64,000 nt of DNA from Bacilli bacterium (GCA_017612805.1 JAGAFD010000007.1:62001-126000); one strand, 5' to 3'. Numbered from the stretch's first letter, positions 31,892-41,518 are shown. A program made the numbers and translations. The notes: generated by a model from the sequence alone, not told the origin.

Positions 31892-32692
31892 TTATTTAGT
31901 TGTTTCAAGCGGTTTGGTATATTTAATACAAATATTATCAGTTAAGGTATATTCACTATCATTACATTTACCGGCAGTAATTTCTTCGCTAGTAGCATCT
32001 TTAGTATATTTACATAAATATTCATTATTTCTAGTGACTACTAATCCGCCTGGACATTCTCCTATACCTTCTTTAGTTTCTTCTTTTTTATAATATGTTT
32101 CATTTACTGTTGTTTCAGTTTTAGTTGATTTAGTAGTTTCTTCATTCTTTTCCCAATTAGCATATAAAGTAATATCATCACATGTTAATAGGGCACCATC
32201 TAAAATTACTTTACCATGTTTATCAGCCCATGAAACAAATGTATAACCAGCTTTAGTAGGATTACTTGGTAATTTTACCGTATCATCACATTTAATAATA
32301 ACGTTTTTAACTTTACTACCACCATTAGAATTAAATGAGATGGTATAAGTTTTAGGAGTATTAGTAGTTAATACCCATTTAGCAGTTAAAGTAATATCTT
32401 TTTTAAATGTATAATCTTCATCAATTAATGTTTCATCATAATACCAACCATCAAATTCATAACCATCTCTTACTGGTGTTGGTAAGTTAGTTGCTTCATC
32501 TTTTCTAACTTTAATACTTTTTAAATCATCTCCACCTGCAGTATCAAATTTAATAGTTATAGTAGTATTTTTAATACTGTTATCGTTTTTAACGAATACT
32601 AATGCACCTGTAATTAAGATAATTGCAACAATTAGTCCAATTATTGCTAAAGCTATAGCAATAATGGCACCAATAATAAAACCTTTTTTCAT
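31892..32692 (-). CDS. Membrane-anchored protein with two InlB B-repeats and a Cys motif
   Basis: A 266-residue protein. A transmembrane helix (about 5-32) leads to two Listeria-Bacteroides (InlB B/Flg_new) repeats: one ends RDGYEFDGWYYDETLI, the other KAGYTFVSWADKHGK, each finishing TLTAKW or TLYANW. A Thr/Glu/Lys linker follows, then a C-terminal Cys module (GECPGGLVVTRNNEYLCKY and GKCNDSEYTLTDNICIKY). The Cys module resembles those in the 61560-63170 protein. The helix likely keeps the repeats outside the cell as a surface protein. ATG 32692 follows AGAGGAAGG; the longer upstream reading is rejected. Confidence 0.8.
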   Translation of the reverse strand: MKKGFIIGAIIAIALAIIGLIVAIILITGALVFVKNDNSIKNTTITIKFDTAGGDDLKSIKVRKDEATNLPTPVRDGYEFDGWYYDETLIDEDYTFKKDITLTAKWVLTTNTPKTYTISFNSNGGSKVKNVIIKCDDTVKLPSNPTKAGYTFVSWADKHGKVILDGALLTCDDITLYANWEKNEETTKSTKTETTVNETYYKKEETKEGIGECPGGLVVTRNNEYLCKYTKDATSEEITAGKCNDSEYTLTDNICIKYTKPLETTK

Positions 32693-32779
32693 ATAATCGC
32701 CTTCCTCTAATCTTATTATTACAAATATCATTAATTATTTCAATTCTAAAATCATATATTTAAAAGAAAGGATAAAAAT

Positions 32780-33259
32780 ATGATTTTAATAATACATGAT
32801 CTTTTAGAAGAAGAATTTCAAAAATTAAATATTAAAGGTGATAAAGTTTTATCATCAGATATGAAAATAACTAAGTGCATGGGTTGTTTTGATTGTTGGA
32901 TTAAAAATCAAGGTTATTGTAAGTATAAAGATAATTTTTATAATATGAAAGACTTATATAATGAAGCGGATAAAATCATTGTTATTAGTAAGAATTGTTA
33001 TGGAATGTTTTCTCCATTTATAAAAAACGTCTTTGATCGTAGTATTGGTTATATTAAACCGTATTTTCGAACTTATAAAGATGAAGTACATCATCAAATG
33101 CATAGTGATAAAGTATTAAAAATGGAATATATCATTTATGGTGACATGAATAAGCTTTATCAAAATACCTTTGATAAATTATTAACATTTAATCAAGAAA
33201 ACTTTGTTAATGATTATCAAGTTAAATATGTTGATAGAATCGAGGATTTATATGAATAG
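32780..33259 (+). CDS. Flavodoxin-like NAD(P)H-dependent reductase
   Basis: A 159-residue protein of the NADPH-dependent FMN reductase/flavodoxin-fold group, although its N-terminus lacks the normal GSPR loop (it starts MILIIHDLLEEEF). The diagnostic part is CMGCFDCWIKNQGYCKYKDN, the Cys segment of iron-sulfur flavoprotein-like reductases, followed by ADKIIVISKNCYGMFSPFIKNVFDR. RBS AGAAAGG is upstream. It overlaps the next flavodoxin-like gene by 8 bases, suggesting that the two products may form a heterodimer, with the second supplying the missing FMN loop. Confidence 0.78.
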   Translation: MILIIHDLLEEEFQKLNIKGDKVLSSDMKITKCMGCFDCWIKNQGYCKYKDNFYNMKDLYNEADKIIVISKNCYGMFSPFIKNVFDRSIGYIKPYFRTYKDEVHHQMHSDKVLKMEYIIYGDMNKLYQNTFDKLLTFNQENFVNDYQVKYVDRIEDLYE

Positions 33260-33830
33260 GATTGTTATGTTAAATGGAAGTCCTAAGAAAAAAGGTAGTG
33301 CATCTGAACAATATTTAAATATGATTTATGAAAACTTAGATAATAACTATTATATTGAAGAATATGATATGAATAAATTAACTAATACTATTAAAAAAAG
33401 TATCTTAAATGCGGATATGTTAATAATAGCAACTCCTTTATATATTGATTGCCTACCTTCACATGTTATTAAGTTTTTGATGGAATTAGGTGATAATGAT
33501 ATTGCCGGTAAAGAAGTTTATTTTTTAGTTAATTGTGGCTTTTTAGAAGGAGTACATACTGATGTTTCGGTAGAAATTTTGAAAAATTATTGTGATTATC
33601 ATCATCTAATATATAAAGGTAGTTTAGGAATTGGGGCTGGTCCAATTGCTTATAAAAAACGTATTTATAATTATTTTGTTAAAAAAGAATTAATTATTTT
33701 TAGTAATTATATTAATTATCATAAAAATTATGAAGATGATTATGTAAGGCCATTAATTCCAAGGTTTATTTATATTTTATTTGCTAATATAAATTGGTTT
33801 ATTCAAATAAAATCTTTTAAAAAAAATTAG
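33252..33830 (+). CDS. Flavodoxin-like NAD(P)H-dependent oxidoreductase
   Basis: A 192-residue flavodoxin-fold protein. The FMN phosphate loop is VMLNGSPKKKGSASEQYL at the N-terminus, followed by ADMLIIATPLYIDCLPSHVIKFLM. ATG 33252 has GAGGAT upstream in the end of the preceding gene; the longer reading from 33204 is rejected. The C-terminal region (RPLIPRFIYILFANINWFIQ) is hydrophobic and may contact the membrane. Together with its neighbour, it probably reduces quinones or nitro/azo compounds, but the substrate is unknown. Confidence 0.8.
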   Translation: MNRIVMLNGSPKKKGSASEQYLNMIYENLDNNYYIEEYDMNKLTNTIKKSILNADMLIIATPLYIDCLPSHVIKFLMELGDNDIAGKEVYFLVNCGFLEGVHTDVSVEILKNYCDYHHLIYKGSLGIGAGPIAYKKRIYNYFVKKELIIFSNYINYHKNYEDDYVRPLIPRFIYILFANINWFIQIKSFKKN

Positions 33831-33874
33831 ATTATGATAATATTTAGATATAAAAGTAATAATAAGGTGTTTAT

Positions 33875-34822
33875 ATGAAAAAGAAAAATTTTATCATTTC
33901 AATAGTTATTATTTTAATCTTATTTTTATTATTAGTATCTTGTTATCAATATGATGTAGCAATTTCTGATTATTTAAAATCAATTAGTAGTGATGGATTA
34001 GATTTTGCTATGCAAATGATTACTTATTTTGGGAATATTATTTGTTTGTTAATCATTACGTTATTTTTAATAATTGCGCTTGATTATCGGACTTCTAAAA
34101 ATATTGTCGAAGTTATATTAACGGGTTTACTAACTAACACATTAATTAAATTAATTTTTAGAAGACCTAGACCATTATCAATATTTTATGAACAAGGTTA
34201 TAGTTTTCCAAGTGGTCATATGATGTTATCGGTAATGTTTTATGGCTACTTATGTTACTTGGTTTATCATTCTAAATGTCGAAAAAGTTTAAAGATTGCT
34301 TTTTATATTACCATGACACTTTTAGTAGGAGCTATTGGTTTAAGTAGAGTTTATTTAAATGTTCATTATTTAACTGATGTAATTGGTGGTATTTTATTTG
34401 GCTATTTAATGATGTTATTATTTATAATATATACAAAACAAAAACATAAATTAATTGATGAATCAATTCGCTTGGATCGTAGTTTTAAATATGCCTTTAA
34501 AGGTATTGGAACGGTTGTATTATATGAAAAGAATATGCATATTCATGTCTTGGCAACTATTTGTGTATTAATTCTTGGCTTGAAATTTGAAATTACTAAG
34601 TTTGAATGGTTAGCTTGTTTAATTGTAATTGGGATGGTTATATCTTCAGAAATCTTTAATACAGCTATTGAAAAATGTGTTGATTATATTAGCTTAGAGA
34701 AAAATAAATTAGCAGCTTCAATTAAAGATATGGCTGCCGGAGCAGTTTTAATAAATGCTATTATTGCTTTAATCGTAGGTATTATTATATTCCTACCAAA
34801 AATTATTTTATATTTGAAATAA
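33875..34822 (+). CDS. PAP2 phosphatase-DgkA-like lipid kinase fusion
   Basis: A 315-residue membrane protein with two enzymes in one chain. Residues 1-190 are a PAP2 phosphatase with motifs KLIFRRPRP (92-100), PSGH (112-115) and SRVYLNVHY (157-165), within six helices. Residues 200-315 are a DgkA-type kinase: FKYAFKGIGTVVLYEKNMHIH, SEIFNTAIEKCVDY (259-271) and IKDMAAGAV (283-291). In Gram-positives the former often dephosphorylates undecaprenyl pyrophosphate, and DgkA phosphorylates undecaprenol, so one protein might recycle the wall carrier lipid from both pools. A diacylglycerol or phosphatidate substrate is the alternative. Confidence 0.88.
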   Translation: MKKKNFIISIVIILILFLLLVSCYQYDVAISDYLKSISSDGLDFAMQMITYFGNIICLLIITLFLIIALDYRTSKNIVEVILTGLLTNTLIKLIFRRPRPLSIFYEQGYSFPSGHMMLSVMFYGYLCYLVYHSKCRKSLKIAFYITMTLLVGAIGLSRVYLNVHYLTDVIGGILFGYLMMLLFIIYTKQKHKLIDESIRLDRSFKYAFKGIGTVVLYEKNMHIHVLATICVLILGLKFEITKFEWLACLIVIGMVISSEIFNTAIEKCVDYISLEKNKLAASIKDMAAGAVLINAIIALIVGIIIFLPKIILYLK

Positions 34823-34845
34823 ACTTTATAGTTTATTTTTTTTAT
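34817..34845 (+). terminator. Terminator
   Basis: AAATAAACT (34817-34825), loop TTAT, AGTTTATTT (34830-34838) and T run. The stop of the PAP2-DgkA gene is in the left arm. Confidence 0.75.
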
Positions 34846-34880
34846 GCGTTCATTTATAATTAAAATAGCGAGGTATGGTT

Positions 34881-37073
34881 ATGACAAAGAACAATATTTT
34901 TAAATATTTAGGATATATCTTTTTATTGGCTTTAGTTGGCATTGGTGCATATCTGTTTATTAGTAATCACTTTAAAAAGAGTAAACTTATTAATTTAAAT
35001 AGTGACCGTATTTTATTATATGTTGGTGATTCTTACCCTTTAGAGGGGGAATATACCAAAGAGGATGGAACTAAAGCTAAGATTATTTATTCAATTAATA
35101 ATGAAAAAGTAGCTACAATTGATCGTGAATCAGGTGTTGTTATCGCCAAAAAACGTGGTAAAGCAACCCTTTTAGCATCAGTAGATGGTGATAATTCAAT
35201 TTATGGTGAATGTAGTATTGAAGTAAAACCATCTAGTAATAAGGCGGTTATTTCTAATTCTAAGAATATTGTTATGAAATCAAATGATAAACAAAGAATG
35301 TATATTAGTACTGGTAATGTTGATCCATCCCGTATTACTTATAAATCTTCAGATAATAGTGTTGCAACGGTTGATCAAAATGGGGTAATTACCGGAGTTA
35401 GTAACGGAAAAACAAAAGTTACCGTTTCTGTAGATGGGGTTGACCAAGCTACATCGGATGTTAATGTTGATAATACTAATACAAAAACAATTACAAATAC
35501 TAATAAAACTTCTACCGGTAATACAGATAATACTACAAAAACAACTAAAACAAATACTGATAATAAAAAGACGGAGAATAATAAACCAAAAACGATTAAA
35601 GTTACTTCAGTTACAACTAATGTTGCGGTAAAAAAAATGATCGTTGGGGATTCCTTTAAACTTGAAGCATATGTAAACCCTAGTAATGCAACTAATAAAA
35701 CGGTTACATGGTCAAGTAGTAATACTAAGGTAGCAACGGTTGATCAAAAAGGTAATGTTAAAGCCATTAAAGCAGGTAGTGCAGTAATATCTGTAGTATC
35801 AAAGGATGGTAATAAATCAGCTACTTGTAAGATTGATGTTGCAAGTAAGACGGTAGATGTTGAAAGTGTGGGAATTGTTAATAAACAAGTGACTTTACAA
35901 GTTGGAGCCGAAGCTACAATTGATGTAAGCGTATTACCAAGTAATGCTACTAACAAAACCATTACATGGTCAAGTAGTAATACTAATGTTGCAACAGTTG
36001 ATAAGAATGGGAAAGTTAAAGCAATAGCCATAGGTAGTGCGGATATTGTTGCTAAATCAAATAATGGAAAAACTGCAATGAGTAAGGTTACCGTTACTGA
36101 ACCACCAAAAAGTCATGTTAATAAGATTCATTTTTTAGATACACAATCGCAAACTAATCCATATTATCATAATGATGCCATATTATTAGAAAGTAATGGT
36201 AAATTTGCGATGGTAGATACTGCTGTTGGTGGTGAGTCTTGTAATAAAATATTAAATTATTTAAATTCAGTTGGTGTCAAAAAACTTGAATTTGTTGTAA
36301 TAACGCACTGGCATAATGATCATTATGGATGTAATGGTATATTTAGAGATGGTAGTGGAATTGAAACAGATAAGTTCTATTTAAAAAATATTGATGCTAC
36401 TTATCGTGTAAGTTTACCAGAAGCTTATCAAAATGATTATGTTTTATTTAAAACTAATGCTGGTAGTAAAGCAATTTTATTAACTGAAAACATTAATATT
36501 AATTTTGAGGATTATACTTTAGAATTAAAAAATATGACAAATCGTGTTCAACAATTGGTAAACGGCAATTATTGTAATGGTAACCATGCTACTTGTAGTG
36601 AGAATGCTAATAGTATTGTTATTAAAGGAACGGATAAAAACAGCGGTAAAACCTTCTATTTAGCAGCTGATGCGGAAGGATATCGTGATAATAATGGCGA
36701 TGTAGTTTATAATTGGGAATATGAATTAGCTAGAAGTGTAGGATATGTTGATATTTATAAAGTTTCCCATCATGGTCATGGAAGTTCTTCATTAACTTAT
36801 AATAATCCTCGTCAGCTAATGGATGTATTAAAACCTAAATATTCAATATTAACATCAGCGAGAACTTCTAATAATGCAACTGGTATTAATGATACCGTGC
36901 AATATTTAAAAGATGTTGGTAGCAAGGTATATTTTTCTGGATGCGGAACCGTTATTACTACCTTCCCTAAAAACGCCGGCGGTAATATTGAAGTTGTGCA
37001 AAAAGCTAATGTTGATACTACTGGTCTAGATGCTTGTAGTGATGTTGGCGGAACATTAACTCCTCAACCATAA
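34881..37073 (+). CDS. Extracellular BIG2-repeat protein with a metallo-beta-lactamase-fold domain
   Basis: A 730-residue protein. An N-terminal transmembrane helix (about 9-28) is followed by four bacterial Ig-like (BIG2) domains, each with a core like YKSSDNSVATVDQNGVI. A Thr/Asn/Lys-rich linker (about 197-236) splits them two and two. From about residue 416 there is a ComEC/Rec2-like metallo-beta-lactamase domain: FLDTQSQTNPYYHNDAIL, VVITHWHNDHYG (HxHxDH), then YKVSHHGHGSSS. The start at 34881 is preferred because GCGAGG at 34868-34873 is too close to ATG 34875. Metal-dependent hydrolysis outside the cell, perhaps of nucleic acid, is inferred. Confidence 0.85.
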   Translation: MTKNNIFKYLGYIFLLALVGIGAYLFISNHFKKSKLINLNSDRILLYVGDSYPLEGEYTKEDGTKAKIIYSINNEKVATIDRESGVVIAKKRGKATLLASVDGDNSIYGECSIEVKPSSNKAVISNSKNIVMKSNDKQRMYISTGNVDPSRITYKSSDNSVATVDQNGVITGVSNGKTKVTVSVDGVDQATSDVNVDNTNTKTITNTNKTSTGNTDNTTKTTKTNTDNKKTENNKPKTIKVTSVTTNVAVKKMIVGDSFKLEAYVNPSNATNKTVTWSSSNTKVATVDQKGNVKAIKAGSAVISVVSKDGNKSATCKIDVASKTVDVESVGIVNKQVTLQVGAEATIDVSVLPSNATNKTITWSSSNTNVATVDKNGKVKAIAIGSADIVAKSNNGKTAMSKVTVTEPPKSHVNKIHFLDTQSQTNPYYHNDAILLESNGKFAMVDTAVGGESCNKILNYLNSVGVKKLEFVVITHWHNDHYGCNGIFRDGSGIETDKFYLKNIDATYRVSLPEAYQNDYVLFKTNAGSKAILLTENININFEDYTLELKNMTNRVQQLVNGNYCNGNHATCSENANSIVIKGTDKNSGKTFYLAADAEGYRDNNGDVVYNWEYELARSVGYVDIYKVSHHGHGSSSLTYNNPRQLMDVLKPKYSILTSARTSNNATGINDTVQYLKDVGSKVYFSGCGTVITTFPKNAGGNIEVVQKANVDTTGLDACSDVGGTLTPQP

Positions 37074-37079
37074 TAATGA

Positions 37080-37112
37080 AATAAGGATATTTATATATCC
37101 TTATTTTTTATT
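37080..37112 (+). terminator. Terminator
   Basis: AATAAGGATAT (37080-37090), loop TTAT, ATATCCTTATT (37095-37105), then T run. Confidence 0.8.
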
Positions 37113-37140
37113 ATTTGATATAATATGTTTGGTGATATAA

Positions 37141-38212
37141 ATGAACAAAAACGAATTAATTAATAAAATCAATGAATTAAAAGAATTATTAAATGACCTT
37201 GGGAGGTCACTTTGACATTAATGATAAGATTAATCATTTAAAAGAATTAGATGTTTTAATAAACGATCCTAGTTTTTGGGAACAAAGTGATGCCATTAAT
37301 ATTAATAAAGAATATACTAATTTAAAAAAAGAGATTGATCTATATCAAGAATTAGATGAAACGCTATTATTAAATGAAGAATTACTAAATGTTTCAGATG
37401 ATGTAACTATTATTGAAAGCTCAATTAATGATCTAGATAGCAAAATTAATGAATTAAAAAAACTTACTTATTTAAGTGATAAGTTTGATGATTTAGCTTG
37501 TTATCTTGAAATTCATCCTGGAGCTGGTGGAACTGAATCTTGTGATTGGGCTTTAATGCTTTTACGTATGTATGAAAGATTTTGTGATAAAAATGGTTTT
37601 AAATATGAAGAACTTGATTATCAAAAAGGTGATGAAGCGGGTATCAAATCTTGTAATGTTTTAATAACCGGACCATATGCGTATGGTTATTTAAAACACG
37701 AAGTAGGGGTACATCGTCTTATTCGTATTTCACCTTTTGATTCAAATAAAAGAAGACATACTTCATTTTGTAGTGTTGCCATAACTCCAAAGATTGATAA
37801 AGATATAAATATTGAAATAAATGAAGCCGATTTAAAGATTGATGTTTATCGTTCTTCTGGCAATGGTGGTCAAGGAGTTAATACGACCGATTCAGCAGTA
37901 AGAATAACCCATTTGCCGTCTAAAATCGTAGTAACGTGTCAAAATGAACGTAGTCAAATCCAAAATAAAGAACAAGCTTTAAACATTTTAAAATCAAAAT
38001 TAATTCAAATTGAAGAGAATAAAAATAAAGAATTCTTAAATAGTTTTTCGGATAGTTCAATGATTAATTTTGGTAGTCAAATAAGAACATATACTTTGGA
38101 ACCATTTCAATTAGTAAAAGATCATCGTAGTAATTATGAAGTAGTTGATGCTTATAAATTCTTAGATGGCGAAATAATGGAAATGCTTGAAAATAATCTT
38201 TCTATCGAATAA
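37141..38212 (+). CDS. prfB: Peptide chain release factor 2 (programmed +1 frameshift)
   Basis: RF2, which releases peptides at UAA and UGA. The first 24 codons (MNKNELINKINELKELL and on to GRSL) end at an in-frame TGA at 37213-37215. The main frame continues from GAC 37214 to 38212, giving about 357 residues. The main part has the anticodon-like SPF motif (HRLIRISPFDSNK) and the catalytic GGQ (SSGNGGQGVNT). The presence of RF2 and its UGA autoregulation shows that UGA is a stop codon in this organism. It heads a prfB-tilS-ftsH group. A TATAAT lies about 20 bases before the start. Confidence 0.95.
37201..37216 (+). other. prfB +1 frameshift site
   Basis: Internal Shine-Dalgarno GGGAGG (37201-37206), three bases, then CTT TGA C (37210-37216). 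This is the canonical RF2 autoregulatory signal: low RF2 lets the ribosome slip from CTT to TTT and read GAC. Confidence 0.95.
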
Positions 38213-38244
38213 AATAGTTTTTTATAAAAAAGGAGGTGTAATAA

Positions 38245-39570
38245 ATGCACGTAGATTTAAGTTATTTAAAAGATAATGATGTAATTGTGGTTGCTACATC
38301 TGGTGGACCAGATTCAATGTATTTATTACATCTATTAAAGAGCGATTCAAGAAACTTTAAACTTATTTGTGCTCATGTTAATCATAAAATGCGCAAAGAA
38401 AGTGATATGGAATACCAAAAAGTACAAGAATACTGTGAAAAAAATGGTATTATTTTTGAAGGGCATGAAATTTTAGAATATCATAATGATAATTTTCATA
38501 ATGAAGCTCGTATTATTAGATATGACTTCTTTAAAAGCTTAATTAATAAGTATCATGCTAAGTATCTAGCAACCGCTCATCATGGTGATGATTTAATGGA
38601 AACTATTTTAATGCGTATTGGAAGAGGTTCTAATTTATCTGGTTATGCTGGTTTTAGAGAAATTGTTAAAAAGGATAATTATACTTGTATAAGACCATTA
38701 ATTCATCTTACTAAAGATGAAATTAAAGCTTATATGGATGAACATGATTTATGGTATGCAATTGATAACTCTAATTTAGAAGATCACTATACAAGAAATA
38801 GATATCGTCATCAAGTACTAACATTTTTAAAAAATGAAGATAATTTAATTCACGAAAAATATTTAAAATATAGTTTAGAACTATTAAAAAATAATGAATT
38901 TATTGAACGTGTTATTAAAAAATATGAAAAAAAGGTATTGGTTGATAATAAAATTATTATCAAAGAATATCTAATTTTAGAAGATTTTGTTAAGGAACGT
39001 TTAATTAGTAATTTATTACATAAAATATATGGTGATGATTTATTTTTAATTAATGATAATCATATTAAAGTAATTGATAAACTTATTTGCTCTAATAAAG
39101 CTAATAGTTTTATTAATTTACCAGGAAAATATGTCGGTATTAAAGAATATGATTATTTTAAAATAGTTGAAGATAATTTTAATGAAGTAGATAATAATAC
39201 ATATATTTTTGAAGATTATTTAAAGATTAATGATTATGTGTTTAGTTTATGTAATACAAAAGATTCTAGTAATTATACTATTAGATTAAATTCTAAGGAA
39301 GTTAGTTTACCACTTTATTTTAGATATCGTAAAGACGGTGATAAAATGGCGGTAAAAAACTTAAATGGGTCTAAGAAAGTTAAAGATATTTTAATTGATA
39401 GCAAAGTAGCTTTAAATGTTCGTGATAACTTACCTATCTTAGTAGATAGTAATGATCTAGTATTATGGATTCCCGGTATTAAAAAGAGTCAATTTGATAA
39501 AGACAAAGATGATTTTTGTGATATAATAATTAAGTGTGAAAGGAAAATAAACAATGAAGAAGAAAAATAA
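38245..39570 (+). CDS. tilS: tRNA(Ile)-lysidine synthase
   Basis: A 441-residue N-type ATP pyrophosphatase that converts the wobble C of tRNA-Ile(CAU) to lysidine. The PP-loop is TSGGPDSMYLLHLL (about 17-30), then HVNHKMRKESD, ATAHHGDDLMETILMR, and a C-terminal TilS domain with LYFRYRKDGDKM and KVKDILIDSKV. RBS AGGAGGTG precedes the ATG. Its end overlaps ftsH by 17 bases, as in many Firmicutes where the two are adjacent (hpt, usually between them, is absent here). Confidence 0.93.
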   Translation: MHVDLSYLKDNDVIVVATSGGPDSMYLLHLLKSDSRNFKLICAHVNHKMRKESDMEYQKVQEYCEKNGIIFEGHEILEYHNDNFHNEARIIRYDFFKSLINKYHAKYLATAHHGDDLMETILMRIGRGSNLSGYAGFREIVKKDNYTCIRPLIHLTKDEIKAYMDEHDLWYAIDNSNLEDHYTRNRYRHQVLTFLKNEDNLIHEKYLKYSLELLKNNEFIERVIKKYEKKVLVDNKIIIKEYLILEDFVKERLISNLLHKIYGDDLFLINDNHIKVIDKLICSNKANSFINLPGKYVGIKEYDYFKIVEDNFNEVDNNTYIFEDYLKINDYVFSLCNTKDSSNYTIRLNSKEVSLPLYFRYRKDGDKMAVKNLNGSKKVKDILIDSKVALNVRDNLPILVDSNDLVLWIPGIKKSQFDKDKDDFCDIIIKCERKINNEEEK

Positions 39571-41518
39571 TATATTTAAAACAATATTTCCTTACTTACT
39601 ATTAGTTTTAGTAGCAGCAGGATGTATGTATTTTTTAGAATATAAAAAGTATAAGGTTAATAAATTAACTACTGGTGATTTTATTAATGCTTTAAATGCT
39701 GAAAAAATTACTGAGTTAACAATCATGCCTAAAAGTAGCGATAGTGTATATTACTTAGAAGGTAAATTAGATGGTTATGGTAAATATGAATCATTTAAAA
39801 CTAAAGTTGTTGAATCAAATATTGCTTTAGTTACGGATTATGCTAATACCCATGAATTAGATTTATATGATACTAAAAAAGATCCAGGTACTAATTCGAT
39901 TTTATTAATTATTATTAATGTAGCACCAATCTTAATAATTTGTGTTGCATCATATTTCTTATTTACTAAACTTGCTTCAGGTAATTCAAAATCAATGGAT
40001 TTTGGTAGAAGTAGAGCAAGATTAAGTGAAGATGGTGGCAAAACTAAATTTAGTGATGTTGCTGGATTAAAAGAAGAAAAAGAAGAAGTATCTGAATTAA
40101 TTGATTTCTTGAAAAATCCTAAAAAATTCCAAAAATTAGGTGCAAGAATTCCTAAAGGAGTTTTACTTGTAGGTCCTCCAGGAACTGGTAAAACATTACT
40201 TGCTAAAGCAGTAGCCGGCGAAGCTAATGTACCATTCTTCTTTATCAGCGGTTCTGATTTTGTTGAATTATTCGTAGGTGTTGGGGCAAGCCGTGTTCGT
40301 GATATGTTTAAGCAAGCTAAACAATGTGCTCCATGTTTAATATTTATCGATGAAATCGATGCAGTAGGACGTCAAAGAGGTACTGGTTTAGGTGGTGGAC
40401 ATGATGAAAGAGAACAAACATTAAACCAATTATTAACGGAGATGGATGGATTTGGGGCTAATGAAGGTATTATCATCATTGCTGCAACTAACCGTCCTGA
40501 TGTATTAGATCCAGCATTATTAAGACCAGGAAGATTTGACCGTCAAGTAACCGTATCACTTCCTGATTCTAAAGCTCGTGAAGAGATTTTAGCAGTACAT
40601 GCTCGTGATAAAAAGTTTGGCCCAGATGTTAACTTAACTAATTTAAGTTTAAGAACTCCTGGATTTAGTGGTGCTGATTTGGAAAACTTACTTAATGAAG
40701 CAGCATTACTAGCCGTTAGAAGAAATAAAAACTTTATTACTATGGATGAAATTGATGAAGCAACGGACCGTGTTATTTTAGGCCCTGCTAAACCAAGTAA
40801 GAAGATTACCGATAAAGAAAAACGTTTAGTAGCTATCCATGAATCTGGACATGCCGTAATTGGATTAAAATTACAAGATGCTAATGAAGTACATAAAATT
40901 ACGATTATTCCAAGAGGTATTGCTGGTGGATACACTATGATGCTTCCAAAAGAAGAAAAAATTGGTATTATGACTAAAACTGAATTAATTTCTACTATCA
41001 CTGGTCTTCTTGGTGGACGTGTTGCTGAAGAAATGTTTTTAAAAGAAATTACTACTGGCGCATCAGATGACTTTAAAAGAGCTACATCAATTGCCCGTTC
41101 AATGGTTACTGAATATGGTATGTCAGATTTAGGGCCAATGCAATTAGAACAAAAAAGTGAAGGTGTATTCTTAGGAAGAGATTATACTTCACACAAGAAC
41201 TTCTCTGATCAAGTAGCTTTAGAAATTGATAAAGAAGTTAGAAAAATTATTGAAACTTGTTATGAAGATGCTAAAAAGATTATTAAAGAAAATGAAAAAT
41301 TAATCTATTTATTAGCTGATGCATTAATGGAAAGAGAAACTTTAACTAGAGAACAAATCGTTAAGATTGTAGAAACTGGTAAGATTGATGACGAAACTAT
41401 TAATGCCGAATTAACATTAAAAGAAAAAGCTAAAGCACTTAAAATCAAAGGTTATACAAAAATGACTGATGAAGAATTGGCAAAAGCTATAAAAGAAAAA
41501 GAAGTTAAAGATAAATAA
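39554..41518 (+). CDS. ftsH: ATP-dependent membrane zinc protease FtsH
   Basis: A 654-residue membrane AAA+ protease that degrades membrane and regulatory proteins. Two transmembrane helices (about 11-28 and 115-138) flank a small external domain. The AAA module has Walker A GPPGTGKT (207-214), Walker [11 protein letters not shown] and arginine-finger region RPGRFDR. The M41 peptidase has HESGH (429-433). The start lies inside the end of tilS with GGAAA upstream. The stop is in the loop of the terminator that follows. Confidence 0.96.
   Translation: MKKKNNIFKTIFPYLLLVLVAAGCMYFLEYKKYKVNKLTTGDFINALNAEKITELTIMPKSSDSVYYLEGKLDGYGKYESFKTKVVESNIALVTDYANTHELDLYDTKKDPGTNSILLIIINVAPILIICVASYFLFTKLASGNSKSMDFGRSRARLSEDGGKTKFSDVAGLKEEKEEVSELIDFLKNPKKFQKLGARIPKGVLLVGPPGTGKTLLAKAVAGEANVPFFFISGSDFVELFVGVGASRVRDMFKQAKQCAPCLIFIDEIDAVGRQRGTGLGGGHDEREQTLNQLLTEMDGFGANEGIIIIAATNRPDVLDPALLRPGRFDRQVTVSLPDSKAREEILAVHARDKKFGPDVNLTNLSLRTPGFSGADLENLLNEAALLAVRRNKNFITMDEIDEATDRVILGPAKPSKKITDKEKRLVAIHESGHAVIGLKLQDANEVHKITIIPRGIAGGYTMMLPKEEKIGIMTKTELISTITGLLGGRVAEEMFLKEITTGASDDFKRATSIARSMVTEYGMSDLGPMQLEQKSEGVFLGRDYTSHKNFSDQVALEIDKEVRKIIETCYEDAKKIIKENEKLIYLLADALMERETLTREQIVKIVETGKIDDETINAELTLKEKAKALKIKGYTKMTDEELAKAIKEKEVKDK

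Noticed and set aside
35744-36031. Minus-strand frame in the BIG2 region
   Set aside because: It is a shadow of repetitive Thr/Val/Ser codons in the BIG2 repeats.
37141-37216. UGA read as tryptophan (Mycoplasma code)
   Set aside because: RF2 with the TGA frameshift is present, TGA ends the Nudix gene, and conserved proteins show no internal TGA.
40543-41001. 152-codon minus-strand frame inside ftsH
   Set aside because: It is antisense to the conserved FtsH peptidase domain; its composition is a mirror of ftsH codons.
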